Shown here one piece after another: positions 23,263 through 31,649 of a stretch of 64,000 bases of DNA. A program made the position numbers and the translations under genes. The first letter of the stretch is position 1; every line of letters begins with the position of its first letter. The notes below the pieces were generated by a model. The model searched no databases. It saw nothing but the letters and a program-made list of their open reading frames with translations, and had not been told where the DNA came from. Source of the stretch: Sphingomonadaceae bacterium 3R27E2-A (lineage in GTDB: Bacteria; Pseudomonadota; Alphaproteobacteria; Sphingomonadales; Sphingomonadaceae); the NCBI GenBank assembly GCA_005503165.1, contig SCNT01000001.1, forward strand, positions 186,001 through 250,000, in the 5' to 3' direction.

Positions 23263-24585
23263 TCAGTTGCCCTTGACCAGCACCCCGCCCTTGACCACCG
23301 CATCGACGCTTTCGAGTTCGCGCACGTCGGTGAGCGGATCGCCGTCGACCGCGATGATGTCGGCGTAGCGGCCAACCGCGATCGCGCCCACGTCCTTTTC
23401 GCGGGCCAGCGCCTGCGCGGCGTTGCGCGTCGCCGCCTGGATCGCCTCCAGCGGGGTCATGCCGTACTGGACCATGACCTTGAACTGGCCGCCGACCAGC
23501 CCGTGCGGCATCACGCCGGCGTCGGACCCGAAGACCATGCGCACCCCGGCCTTGTGCGCCTTCCGGAAATTGTCGCGCTGGATCTGCGCGATCTCGCGGT
23601 CCTTGCGCAGATTATCCTCGAGCACGCCGTTCTTCGCCCCCTCGGCCTGGGTGTAATCGGTGTTGAAGATGTCCATCGAGAACCACACGGGGCGCTTGCG
23701 CGCCACGGCCATGCGGATGCCCTCGTCGTCGACGAGGCTGGCGTGCTCGATCGTATCGATGCCTGCGGCGATCGCGGCGCGGATGCCCGAGGCGCCATGC
23801 GCGTGCGCCGCGACCTGCAGCCCCCATTGATGCGCCTCGTCGGCGATGGCGCGCAGTTCGTTTTCGGGAACCTGGAGCTGGCCGGGTTCGGTGTTGCGCG
23901 AGAAAACGCCGCCGGTCGCGCAGACCTTGATCACCTCGGCGCCATATTTGCGCTGGCGGCGAACCTGGTAGCGGAGTTCATCGGGGGTATCGCCGATCCC
24001 TTCCTTCTTTGCGTCTTCCTTCTCGAAGCTGGGCGGGAAGAAGGTCGAATCGCAGTGGCCGCCGGTCGCGCCGAGCGCGTAACCGGCGCCGATGATCCGC
24101 GGCCCGACCGCATAGCCCGCGTCGATCGCCTGCTTGAGCCCGATGTCGTTGCGGTCCGAAGAGCCGACGTTGCGGATCGTCGTGAAGCCTGCGTCGAGCA
24201 TGTCGCGCGCATTCTTGACCGCGGTCATCCCCCAGAAGCTGTCGGTATATTCGAGCCCGTTATAGCCGCCGATGTCGGCGGGGCCGTCGATATGGACGTG
24301 CATGTCGATCAGGCCGGGCAGCAAGGTCTTGTCGCCGAGATCGATATGCTTGACGTCCGATCCCCAGCGCACCGTGCGCGCGTCGGCGATCCCGGTGATG
24401 CGCCCGTCGGCGCCGACGAAGATCGCGGGGAAATCGACCGACTTGCCGGTCAGGACGTCGATATAGCGCGCCGCGGTGATGACCGTGCCGCCGCTGTCCT
24501 GCGCAAGGGCCGAGGTCGCCAGAAGTGCGGCGCCGACGAAGGCGATTCCCCGCAAAAAACTGCCGAACTTCACACTGGATTGCAT
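23263..24585 (-). CDS. Exported amidohydrolase, prolidase/imidazolonepropionase-like
   Basis: The 440-residue protein starts with a classical signal peptide (charged start, hydrophobic core, cleavage likely after SALAQ at about residue 29). The amidohydrolase barrel has the metal-binding HVH near residue 98 (LPGLIDMHVH), a lysine in EVIKVCATGG likely to be the carboxylated bridge, the HAHG segment, IEHASL and the FGSDAG aspartate. This set is typical of the periplasmic Xaa-Pro or Xaa-Arg dipeptidase-like group of amidohydrolases. It probably hydrolyses a dipeptide or acylated amino acid in the periplasm. It stands alone, bounded by a hairpin on one side and a family D repeat on the other. Confidence 0.88.
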   Translation of the reverse strand: MQSSVKFGSFLRGIAFVGAALLATSALAQDSGGTVITAARYIDVLTGKSVDFPAIFVGADGRITGIADARTVRWGSDVKHIDLGDKTLLPGLIDMHVHIDGPADIGGYNGLEYTDSFWGMTAVKNARDMLDAGFTTIRNVGSSDRNDIGLKQAIDAGYAVGPRIIGAGYALGATGGHCDSTFFPPSFEKEDAKKEGIGDTPDELRYQVRRQRKYGAEVIKVCATGGVFSRNTEPGQLQVPENELRAIADEAHQWGLQVAAHAHGASGIRAAIAAGIDTIEHASLVDDEGIRMAVARKRPVWFSMDIFNTDYTQAEGAKNGVLEDNLRKDREIAQIQRDNFRKAHKAGVRMVFGSDAGVMPHGLVGGQFKVMVQYGMTPLEAIQAATRNAAQALAREKDVGAIAVGRYADIIAVDGDPLTDVRELESVDAVVKGGVLVKGN

Positions 24586-24664
24586 AATTGATCTGCCTGT
24601 TCTGAATGCCCTGACAGGATGATGGCAAAGCCCGCGAAATTAGGACAGCGGAAAATGAAGCCGT

Positions 24665-24782
24665 TCCTCCCTGTGGCGAAGCCATGGGGAGGTGGCAGCG
24701 CGGAGCGCTGACGGAGGGGCTTGCCCCTCCACCACGCCCTGCGGGCGCGGTCCCCCTCCCCATGGCTTCGCCACGGGAGGAT
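24665..24782. repeat. Structured repeat family D, copy 2
   Basis: This 118-bp element has near-inverted ends (CCTCCCTGTGGCGAAGCCAT and ATGGCTTCGCCACGGGAGG). Inner hairpins are at 24696-24710 (CAGCGC/GCGCTG) and 24735-24747 (CGCCC/GGGCG). It fills the gap upstream of the amidohydrolase gene and ends 1 bp before the stop of the sulfotransferase-like gene. Confidence 0.88.
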
Positions 24783-24783
24783 A

Positions 24784-25515
24784 TCAGGTCAGCACGATCT
24801 TGTACTGCGCCATATAGTCGTAATGCGGGCGGCACGCATCCGCCACCGTCTGCCCCTCAGCATCGAGCTCGGGCAGCGGCTTGTCGGGCGCGCCGAAGCC
24901 GGTGCTGGTCATCACCGCATCATACCAGTGCGACGCCCATATGCCGTCGGTGGGTCGCAGCCCCGCCTCCCAGTGCAGCATCGCGGGGTCCCAGGCGATG
25001 CCGAGCGCGGCGCAGAGCTTCGCCAGCATGACAGGCGGGTTGCGCAAGATGTCGGCGCTGTCGATCACCGGCGGGGCATGGCCGAGGCGATCGGCCTCGC
25101 GGTCGAAGAATTCGACCTGCTTGCCGGTGCCGAGATGGTCGGGGCGCACCGCGACGCGCTTGGCGGCATAGCTTGCGACCACCCGCGCCGGATCGCGGAT
25201 CAGGAAGGCGTGGCGGAGGGCGGGCAGGTCGTGGTGCGCGATCGGCCCGACCATGTGGTGCGCCATATGCTTCTGGTACCAGATCGACCTGCCCGCGGGG
25301 TTGGGCCCGGTCATGGCGCGCGCAACGCCGGACCAGTCGCAGTCCATCGACGCCATCACCTGGTCCATCATCGGCTGCGGGTCGCCGGTGTGTTTGAGAT
25401 AGGCGCCGTAGAAGGGCTCGTCGCTGACATGGGTGTCGGCGCGGGCGCCGAAACTGCGCATCATCGCGGTGGAGAGGTTGCGCGGGCCAGACCACATGGC
25501 GATGCGTATCGTCAT
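24784..25515 (-). CDS. Sulfotransferase-like P-loop protein
   Basis: The product is 243 residues from the ATG at 25515; a longer open frame upstream only translates a palindromic repeat. The N-terminus IRIAMWSGPRNLSTAMMRSF looks like the 5'-phosphosulfate-binding loop of sulfotransferases, and RDPARVVASY near residue 110 resembles the 3'-phosphate-binding motif. It could transfer a sulfo group from PAPS or bind a related nucleotide. The class IV aminotransferase gene ends upstream at 25618, with one repeat element between, in the same direction. Plant branched-chain aminotransferase-like proteins, as I recall, carry this same kind of domain fused to the aminotransferase, so the two products may act together. 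Confidence 0.78.
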   Translation of the reverse strand: MTIRIAMWSGPRNLSTAMMRSFGARADTHVSDEPFYGAYLKHTGDPQPMMDQVMASMDCDWSGVARAMTGPNPAGRSIWYQKHMAHHMVGPIAHHDLPALRHAFLIRDPARVVASYAAKRVAVRPDHLGTGKQVEFFDREADRLGHAPPVIDSADILRNPPVMLAKLCAALGIAWDPAMLHWEAGLRPTDGIWASHWYDAVMTSTGFGAPDKPLPELDAEGQTVADACRPHYDYMAQYKIVLT

Positions 25516-25534
25516 TGCGGCCTCGCCCTTCCTC

Positions 25535-25602
25535 CGTTCGTGTCGAGCGAAGGCGAGACACGTCGGCGCGCGACGTGTCTCGACTTCGCTCGACACGAAC
25601 GG
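25535..25602. repeat. Palindromic repeat family C, copy 1
   Basis: A 68-bp near-perfect inverted repeat runs from CCGTTCGTGTCGAGCGAAGG to CTTCGCTCGACACGAACGG with GCGCGC at the centre. It lies between the aminotransferase and the sulfotransferase-like genes and could form a long hairpin in their transcript. The second copy is at 48266-48345. Confidence 0.9.
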
Positions 25603-25617
25603 CAATTGGATGATGGC

Positions 25618-26538
25618 TTACTCATTCGGCGCTGCCGAAATATCGCGCTCGATCAGCGCCTTGTAGAGCCCCTGCAGGTGCTCGACCATCGGCCCCCTGC
25701 CCTCGGTCAGATTGCGCCCGTCGATCGTATGCGCGGGCACCACGCCCGCAAAGGTGCCGGTCACGAACGCCTCGTCGGCGCCATAGACGTCGGTGAGCGA
25801 AAAATTCTTCTCGAACACCGGAATGCCATTCTCTCGGCAGAGGCGGATGACGTTGGCGCGAGTGATGCCGCCGAGGCAATAATCGCCGCTCGACGTCCAT
25901 ACCTCGCCCTTGCGCACGATGAAAAAATGGGTCGAGTTGCAGGTCGCGACGAAGCCGTGCGGGTCGAGCATCAGCGCCTCGTCGGCGCCCGCCTGCGCCG
26001 CCTGGATGCAGGCGGTGATGCAGTTGAGCTTGCTGTGGCTGTTGAGCTTGGGGTCCTGCACCGCGGGGTCGCCGCGGCGGACGTGGACGGTGAACAGCGA
26101 CAGGCCCTGCTCGACCGTCGCGGGCAGCGGATCCTTGTGCTCGGCGATGATCACGATCGTCGCGGGGGAAATCACGACGCGCGGGTCCTGGTAAGGCGTT
26201 GAGCGGATGCCGCGGGTGACCATCAGGCGGATGTGGCAGCCCGTCATCCGGTTCGCGGCGATCGTATCGGTGAGCCGCTGGATCAGCGCCTCGCGGCTGA
26301 TCCCGATATCCATCGCGATCGCCTTCGCACCTTCGAAAAGCCGGTCGAGATGCTGACCCAGGAAGGCCATGCGGCCCTTGTGGACGCGAATGCCCTCCCA
26401 CACCCCATCGCCGAGCATGAAGCCGCTGTCGAACACCGACACCATCGCCTCGGCGCGCGGCATCAGTGTGCCGTTGACGTTGATGAGGATCGCGTCGTTG
26501 CGCGGGTCGGGGACGAAATCGTGGGTGCCTTGCGCCAT
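25618..26538 (-). CDS. Class IV (branched-chain-type) PLP aminotransferase
   Basis: The 306-residue protein is a fold-type IV PLP enzyme related to branched-chain amino acid aminotransferase, D-amino acid aminotransferase and aminodeoxychorismate lyase. Family segments are VFDSGFMLGDGVWEGIRV near residue 38, HLDRLFEGAKAI, RLMVTRG, a lysine-bearing stretch around KLNSHSKLN that likely holds the PLP lysine, and GGITRANVIRLC near the C-terminus. It probably transaminates a branched-chain or related amino acid, but the exact subgroup cannot be fixed. It shares strand and likely transcript with the sulfotransferase-like gene. Confidence 0.88.
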   Translation of the reverse strand: MAQGTHDFVPDPRNDAILINVNGTLMPRAEAMVSVFDSGFMLGDGVWEGIRVHKGRMAFLGQHLDRLFEGAKAIAMDIGISREALIQRLTDTIAANRMTGCHIRLMVTRGIRSTPYQDPRVVISPATIVIIAEHKDPLPATVEQGLSLFTVHVRRGDPAVQDPKLNSHSKLNCITACIQAAQAGADEALMLDPHGFVATCNSTHFFIVRKGEVWTSSGDYCLGGITRANVIRLCRENGIPVFEKNFSLTDVYGADEAFVTGTFAGVVPAHTIDGRNLTEGRGPMVEHLQGLYKALIERDISAAPNE

Positions 26539-26576
26539 GTGGCGACCCTAGCCGCCGCGGCGCGCCTGTCGAGGGG

Positions 26577-26957
26577 TCAGACGCCCTTGCGACCGAAACC
26601 GCCGGGGCGCGGCGCCGGGCGATCGCGGTTGATATCGGCGGGCGGAGCGCTTTCGCGGCGGCTCATATAGCTGGCGAAAGCGGCGTCGGCGTCGAAACCC
26701 TCGTTCGGCTCGTCGTCGCCGATATCGAGCCCGGCGCCCGGCACGCGGTTGCTGCCCGAGGCGATTCGGATCATCTTTAGCAGCGGGCCGATGAGGAAGA
26801 GCAGCCCGACGATCGCGAGCCCGAGCACCGTCGGGCCGAGCCCGATGCCGACGATCCCTTCCATCGATCCGCCGCCGACCCCGGCGAAATGCCACAGCAT
26901 GACGCCGATATAGCCGACGGGGATCAGCGCGAGGAACCAGCCGATGAAAGCGCGCAT
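26577..26957 (-). CDS. Small membrane protein of unknown function
   Basis: The 126-residue product has two likely membrane helices (about residues 3-24 and 36-60, with GIGLGPTVLGLAIVGLLFLIG in the second) and a hydrophilic C-terminal half rich in Asp, Pro and Arg that ends GGFGRKGV. I do not recognise the family. It stands between the aminotransferase gene and the PAP2 gene on the same strand, 38 bp upstream of the former. Confidence 0.65.
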   Translation of the reverse strand: MRAFIGWFLALIPVGYIGVMLWHFAGVGGGSMEGIVGIGLGPTVLGLAIVGLLFLIGPLLKMIRIASGSNRVPGAGLDIGDDEPNEGFDADAAFASYMSRRESAPPADINRDRPAPRPGGFGRKGV

Positions 26958-27014
26958 GCGAAATTCTCTCCCTTGGGACGGATAAGGCCCTAGCCGCCGG
27001 CGGTTAGGATTTTC

Positions 27015-27644
27015 TTATGCCGCTGTCCGGCCGCGGCGCGCATAGAGCGCGCCGAGCAAGGCGAAGGCCGCGCCGAGCATCGTGCCGCCGATGACGTCGC
27101 TCGGCCAATGAACGCCGAGCATCATGCGCGACATGCCGGTGAGCAGGATCATCCCCCCCGCGAGGCTCCACGCCGCGCGGCGCCAGCGCGGCGGCGCGAG
27201 CCAGGCGAGCGTCAGATAGACCACCGCGGCGCTGGTCGCATGGCCGCTGGGGTAGGAAAAGCTCGTCTGGTGGTCGAGATGCTCGATCAGGGCGGGGCGC
27301 GACACGCCGAAACCGAGCTTGAGCAGGCTCGACGCCAGGTTCGCCAGCAGCGAGACGCCCGCGAGCGCCACGGCGCAGCGCGGCCCGCACCAGCGCCAGA
27401 CGAGCGCCGCGAGCGCGATGACGACGATCCAGCGCGGGATGCCGCCGCCGATCCAGCTGACGCCCTGCATGAAGGCGATCCAGACGGGATCGCTCGTGCC
27501 GACCTGGAGGACGAGGTCGGTCGAGATGCGCAGATCGATCGCCTGCGTCCGGCCCGCGACGACCGCGAAGCCGAGCAGGACGACGGCCACGAGCAGCACG
27601 GCGGCGGCGATGAGGAAGCGGTTGGGGCGGCTCGCGAAATTCAA
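27015..27644 (-). CDS. PAP2-family membrane phosphatase
   Basis: The 209-residue membrane protein carries the three-part acid phosphatase signature of the PAP2 family: KLGFGVSRP (KX6RP), PSGHATS and SRMMLGVHWPSDVIGG (SRX5HX3D). Five or six hydrophobic segments surround them. It should dephosphorylate a lipid phosphate such as phosphatidate, undecaprenyl pyrophosphate or lipid A, with the active site facing the periplasm. It stands alone between a small membrane protein gene and a family D repeat. Which lipid is used cannot be told. Confidence 0.9.
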   Translation of the reverse strand: MNFASRPNRFLIAAAVLLVAVVLLGFAVVAGRTQAIDLRISTDLVLQVGTSDPVWIAFMQGVSWIGGGIPRWIVVIALAALVWRWCGPRCAVALAGVSLLANLASSLLKLGFGVSRPALIEHLDHQTSFSYPSGHATSAAVVYLTLAWLAPPRWRRAAWSLAGGMILLTGMSRMMLGVHWPSDVIGGTMLGAAFALLGALYARRGRTAA

Positions 27645-27649
27645 ATTGA

Positions 27650-27768
27650 TCCTCCCTGTCGCGAAGCCATGGGGAGGTGGCGGCCCCGCAGGGGCCGACG
27701 GAGGGGCCCCTCCACCACTCGCCTGCGGCGAGCGGTCCCCCTCCCCATCGCTGCGCGACAGGGAGGAT
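27650..27768. repeat. Structured repeat family D, copy 3
   Basis: This 119-bp element starts CCTCCCTGTCGCGAAGCCAT and ends with CGACAGGGAGG. Its inner hairpins are CGGCCCC/GGGGCCG (27681-27697) and CTCGCC/GGCGAG (27718-27732). They sit where copy 2 has CAGCGC/GCGCTG and CGCCC/GGGCG. It separates the lpd stop from the PAP2 start. Confidence 0.88.
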
Positions 27769-27775
27769 CGGAATG

Positions 27776-29173
27776 TCAGATGTGCAAAGGCCGCCCGAAT
27801 GCCGCGAGCACACCTTCGTGCATCGTCTCGCTGAGCGTCGGATGCGGGAAGACGGTGCCGATGAAATCATCCTCGACCAGCTCGGCAGTCTTGCCGATCG
27901 TATAGCCCTGGATCAGCTCGGTGACCTCGGCGCCGATCATGTGCGCGCCGAGCAGCTCGCCGGTCTTGGCGTCGAACACGGTCTTGGTGAAACCCTCGGC
28001 CTCGCCGAGCGCAATCGCCTTGCCGTTGCCGATGAAGGGGAAGGTGCCGGCCTTGACCTCATAACCGAGTTCCTTCGCCTTCGCCTCGGTCAGCCCGACG
28101 CTGGCAATCTGCGGGCGGCAATAGGTGCAGCCGGGGATGTTGCGCACGTCCATCGCGTGCGGGTGGTTGCCCGCGATCGCCTCGACCGCGATCACCGATT
28201 CGTGCATCGCCTTGTGCGCGAGCCACGGCGGCGCGGTGACGTCGCCGATCGCCCAGATGCCGGGGACGTTGGTGCGGCACATCGCGTCGGTGTCGATATG
28301 GCCCCTGGTGGTCTTCACGCCGAGCGGCTCGAGGCCGATATTCTCGGTGTTGGGGACGATGCCGATCGCGACGATCGCGTGGCTGAACTCGGCGCTTTCG
28401 GTCTTGCCGTCCTTGGTCTTGATCTTCGCGGTGACGCCGGTCGCGGTCGCCTTCAATTCCTCGACGCCGGCGCCGGTAAAGATCGTCATGCCCTGCTTCT
28501 TGAGCTGCTTCTCGAGGAAGGCCGACACGTCGGCATCTTCGACCGGGACGAGCCGGTCGAGCATTTCGACGACGGTAACGTCGCAGCCCATGTCGCTGTA
28601 AAAGCTCGCAAATTCTATCCCGATTGCGCCCGATCCGATGACGAGAAGCTTTTTCGGCATTTCGGGCGGGACGAGCGCGTGGCGATAGGTCCATATGCGC
28701 TTGCCGTCGGCGGGCGCGAAGGGCAGGTCGCGCGCGCGCGCGCCGGTCGCGACGATGATGTCCTTCGCGGTGAGGGTTTCGGTCCCCTTCTCGCCCTTCA
28801 CCTCGAGCTTGCCCGGTGCGGTCAGCTTGCCCTCGCCCATATGGACGCTGATCTTGTGCTTCTTCATCAGGAAGGCGACGCCCTGACTCAGCTGTTTCGC
28901 GACGCCGCGGCTGCGCTTCACGACGGCGTCGATATCGGCGCTGATCTGCTGCGCGATCAGGCCGTAATCGCCCGCGTGCTGCATATAATGATAGATTTCG
29001 GCCGAGCGCAGCAGCGCCTTGGTCGGGATGCAGCCCCAGTTGAGGCAGATGCCGCCCAGATTCTCGCGCTCGACGATCGCGGTTTTCAGACCCAATTGGG
29101 CCGCGCGGATCGCCGCGACATAGCCGCCGGGTCCCGAGCCGAGGACGATGAGGTCGTAGTTGGTGTCAGCCAT
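27776..29173 (-). CDS. lpd: Dihydrolipoyl dehydrogenase (E3)
   Basis: The 465-residue FAD flavoprotein reoxidises dihydrolipoyl groups with NAD+. It has the FAD-binding GSGPGGYVAAIRAAQLG, the redox disulfide in GGICLNWGCIP near residues 40-50, the NAD-binding GSGAIGIEFASFY and the C-terminal HPTLSE active-site histidine. All are intact. It follows the E2 gene by 1 bp, so it probably serves the pyruvate dehydrogenase complex. The E1 genes are not in this window, because the gene upstream of E2 runs the other way. Confidence 0.96.
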   Translation of the reverse strand: MADTNYDLIVLGSGPGGYVAAIRAAQLGLKTAIVERENLGGICLNWGCIPTKALLRSAEIYHYMQHAGDYGLIAQQISADIDAVVKRSRGVAKQLSQGVAFLMKKHKISVHMGEGKLTAPGKLEVKGEKGTETLTAKDIIVATGARARDLPFAPADGKRIWTYRHALVPPEMPKKLLVIGSGAIGIEFASFYSDMGCDVTVVEMLDRLVPVEDADVSAFLEKQLKKQGMTIFTGAGVEELKATATGVTAKIKTKDGKTESAEFSHAIVAIGIVPNTENIGLEPLGVKTTRGHIDTDAMCRTNVPGIWAIGDVTAPPWLAHKAMHESVIAVEAIAGNHPHAMDVRNIPGCTYCRPQIASVGLTEAKAKELGYEVKAGTFPFIGNGKAIALGEAEGFTKTVFDAKTGELLGAHMIGAEVTELIQGYTIGKTAELVEDDFIGTVFPHPTLSETMHEGVLAAFGRPLHI

Positions 29174-29174
29174 G

Positions 29175-30494
29175 TTATGCCACCAGTCCCAGCGGGCTCT
29201 CGACCAGCTCCTTGAAGGTCTTCATGAGCAGCGCGCCATCGGCGCCGTCGATCGCGCGGTGGTCGAAGCTGCCGGTGGCCGACATCACCGTTGCGATCGC
29301 AAGCGCGTCATCGACCACATAAGGCCGCTTCTCGCCCGCGCCGATCGCCATGATCATGCCCTGCGGCGGGTTGATCACCGCGGTGAACTGCTTGATTCCC
29401 ATCATGCCCATGTTCGAAATCGAGGCGGTGCCGCCCTGATATTCGCTGGGCTGGAGCTTGCCTTCCTTCGCCTTTGTCGCGAGTTCGGCCATCTCGGTCG
29501 AGATTTTCGACATCGACTTGCCGCTCGCGTCGGTGATGATCGGGGTGATCAGCCCGCCGGGGATGCTGACAGCGACCGAGATGTCGGCGCGCTTGTAGAA
29601 GCGCATCACGTCGCCGCCGAAGCTGACGTTGCACGACGGCACGCGCTCGAGCGCGACCGCGAGCGCCTTGATCAGCATGTCGTTGACGCTCAGCTTGACC
29701 CCGCGGCCTTCGAGGCTGGCGTTGAGTTCGCCGCGGAGCTTGAGCAGCGCGTCGAGGCGGATGTCGACGGTGAGGTAGATGTGCGGCGATTCCTGCATCG
29801 ACTGGCTGAGGCGGCGCGCGATCGTCTTGCGCATGCCGCTGAGCTTTTCGTCCTCGTGCGGGATGCCGAAATCGGGGATCGCGCCAGCGGCTGCGGGGGC
29901 CGGGGCAGCGGCGGGTGCGGCTGCGGGAGCCGAAGCGGCTGGCGCGGCCGCAGCAGCAGGTGCGGCTGCACCGGCAGGGGCGCCATCGAGGTCGTCCTTG
30001 ACGATGCGGCCGCCGGGGCCGGTTCCCTTGATGGTCGAGAGGTCGATGCCGCGCTCGGCGGCAAGGCGCCTGGCGAGCGGGCTGGCCTTGGTCCGGTCGC
30101 CCGGTGCCGCAGGTGCGGCGGCGGGGGCCGGAGGCGGGGCCGCTGCGGGAGCGGGAGCCGGCGCGGGTTCGGCAGCCTTCGGCGCTTCTTCCTTCGCCGC
30201 GGGAGCGGGCGCAGCAGTTGCAGACGCGGCTTTCGCCGCGCCGGCGTCTTCGCCCTCGCCCGCGATCGTCGCGATGACGGTGCCGACCTTCACCCCGTCG
30301 GTGCCCTCCGCGACGAGGATCGACGCGATCACGCCTTCGTCGATGGCTTCGAACTCCATCGTCGCCTTGTCGGTCTCGATCTCGGCGAGGAGGTCGCCCG
30401 ATTTCACCGTGTCGCCCTCCTTGACCAGCCATTTGGCGAGCGTCCCTTCCTCCATCGTCGGCGAAAGGGCGGGCATTTTGAGTTCGATCGGCAT
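29175..30494 (-). CDS. pdhC: Pyruvate dehydrogenase complex dihydrolipoyl acetyltransferase (E2)
   Basis: The 439-residue core subunit has one N-terminal lipoyl domain (residues 1-80, lipoylated Lys in ETDKATM), a long Ala/Pro/Glu linker, an E1/E3-binding domain (about 135-170, with [12 protein letters not shown] and GRIVKDDL), a second Ala/Pro linker and a C-terminal catalytic domain with the DHRAIDG motif near residue 405. The lead [10 protein letters not shown] is typical of pyruvate-type rather than oxoglutarate-type E2. It accepts the acetyl group from E1 and passes it to CoA. It is co-transcribed with lpd, with no E1 subunit gene adjacent. Confidence 0.95.
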   Translation of the reverse strand: MPIELKMPALSPTMEEGTLAKWLVKEGDTVKSGDLLAEIETDKATMEFEAIDEGVIASILVAEGTDGVKVGTVIATIAGEGEDAGAAKAASATAAPAPAAKEEAPKAAEPAPAPAPAAAPPPAPAAAPAAPGDRTKASPLARRLAAERGIDLSTIKGTGPGGRIVKDDLDGAPAGAAAPAAAAAPAASAPAAAPAAAPAPAAAGAIPDFGIPHEDEKLSGMRKTIARRLSQSMQESPHIYLTVDIRLDALLKLRGELNASLEGRGVKLSVNDMLIKALAVALERVPSCNVSFGGDVMRFYKRADISVAVSIPGGLITPIITDASGKSMSKISTEMAELATKAKEGKLQPSEYQGGTASISNMGMMGIKQFTAVINPPQGMIMAIGAGEKRPYVVDDALAIATVMSATGSFDHRAIDGADGALLMKTFKELVESPLGLVA

Positions 30495-30682
30495 CGTTGG
30501 ACGTGTCCCTGTCAGTCTTGCAGGCGGGGCCTGCCGCTACGGATTGCCCCCTCGTCATAAGACCATCGTTCGTCAACGTCCATCGGGGCAAACTTGCGTT
30601 TCATACGAATGTGACGCACTCTCCCCTCGCAAAAAGCATAGCGGGGCGCTCTCCGCAGAATATCAAAGCGGGGGGTCGGGGC

Positions 30683-31138
30683 ATGCGCACTTATCTGGTC
30701 GTGATCGACGACAGCCCGGAAGCGAGCCTGGCGCTGCGCTTCGCCGCGCGACGCGCAGCGCGCACGGGCGGCGGGGTCGCGGTGCTGGCGATCATTCCGC
30801 CGCAGGATTTCGTGGCGTTCGGCGGCGTGCAGGCGACGATCGAGGCCGAGGCGCGCGAACATGCCGAGGCGCTGGTCGCCGCGGCCGCCGACACGGTCGC
30901 GCAGGAATGCAACGTCGTGCCGCAGGTGATGGTGAAGTCGGGCAAGCCGACCGAGGTCGTGTGCGAGGTGATCCGCGCCAATGACGAGATCGCGGCGCTG
31001 GTGCTCGCAACGGCGGCAAGCGGCGCGCCCGGGCCGCTCGTCGCCTTCTTCACCGGACAGGACGCGGGCACGCTGCCCTGTCCGGTGATGCTGGTGCCGG
31101 GCGGGATCGATATCGCCCGCTTGGATGCGCTCAGCTAG
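30683..31138 (+). CDS. Universal stress protein family (UspA-like)
   Basis: The 151-residue protein starts at the ATG at 30683. It has the Usp fold pattern: MRTYLVVIDDSPEA at the first strand, ARRAARTGGGVAVLAII, and near the C-terminus LATAASGAPGPLVAFFTG, a loosened version of the G-x2-G-x9-G nucleotide-binding motif, then PCPVMLVPGG. ATP binding is therefore possible but not certain. It is divergent from the PDH genes, and its stop overlaps by 4 bp, tail to tail, the stop of the small membrane protein gene. Confidence 0.85.
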   Translation: MRTYLVVIDDSPEASLALRFAARRAARTGGGVAVLAIIPPQDFVAFGGVQATIEAEAREHAEALVAAAADTVAQECNVVPQVMVKSGKPTEVVCEVIRANDEIAALVLATAASGAPGPLVAFFTGQDAGTLPCPVMLVPGGIDIARLDALS

Positions 31139-31527
31139 GCGGCGGCAGGACGCGGCAGCGCGGCGGCGCCCTTCGCTTCGTAGATCGCGAAGACCAGCAC
31201 TCCGATCGCCTGGACGACGACGACCGCGATGCCGAGCGCGGTCATTTGCGTTGCAAAGACACCAAGCACCGCAACGCTGGCGATGACCCAGCCGAGGTTG
31301 CCGACCGCGATCAGATTGGCCAGCCCCTTGCTCGGCGCCGCCTGGTTCGCGACGAAGAGCATCAGCAGCGCCGACGGCAGCCCGATCCAGCCCGCGACGG
31401 TCACCACTACGGAGGGGAGGCCGAGTAGAGTGGCGACCGTCGCAGTCGCAAAGACGCAAAAGACGAACAGGCCGGTGCAGGTGACAGCATCGATGAGCAG
31501 GGTGTTCTTGAGGTTGAAGAGCGACAT
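31135..31527 (-). CDS. Small four-helix membrane protein
   Basis: The product is 130 residues from the ATG at 31527, with AGGAGAACCCC upstream; a longer frame that runs into the regulator gene is rejected. Four hydrophobic segments alternate with short loops (LLIDAVTCTGLFVFC near the N-terminus, IAVVVVQAIGVLVFAIYEA near the C-terminus). I do not recognise a characterised family. It is divergent from an XRE/MmyB-like regulator with a palindrome between, so it is probably that regulator's target. The stop codon TAG overlaps the stop of the convergent stress-protein gene in the shared tetranucleotide CTAG. Confidence 0.8.
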   Translation of the reverse strand: MSLFNLKNTLLIDAVTCTGLFVFCVFATATVATLLGLPSVVVTVAGWIGLPSALLMLFVANQAAPSKGLANLIAVGNLGWVIASVAVLGVFATQMTALGIAVVVVQAIGVLVFAIYEAKGAAALPRPAAA

Positions 31528-31584
31528 TGGGGTTCTCCTGTTGGGATTACCCGTTCCATCTGCCGCCCCGAATGCCGCCAGTCG

Positions 31585-31601
31585 ATTACGCGCAAGGTAA
31601 T
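31585..31601. promoter_or_regulatory. Inverted repeat in the regulator/membrane-protein divergent gap
   Basis: ATTAC-GCGCAAG-GTAAT, a 5-bp inverted repeat with a 7-bp spacer, lies 57 bp from the leftward ATG at 31527 and 48 bp from the rightward ATG at 31650. Its position suits a binding site for the XRE-type regulator encoded beside it; binding is inference. Confidence 0.45.
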
Positions 31602-31649
31602 GGAAAAGCCGAAAGCCGGGGTATAGCTCCCGACGCGAAGGAGACATGC

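Noticed and set aside
24784..25605. An N-terminally longer sulfotransferase-like protein starting in the family C repeat.
   Set aside because: The extra 30 residues translate the palindrome (SSEVETRR type) and the ATG at 25515 starts the conserved P-loop region.
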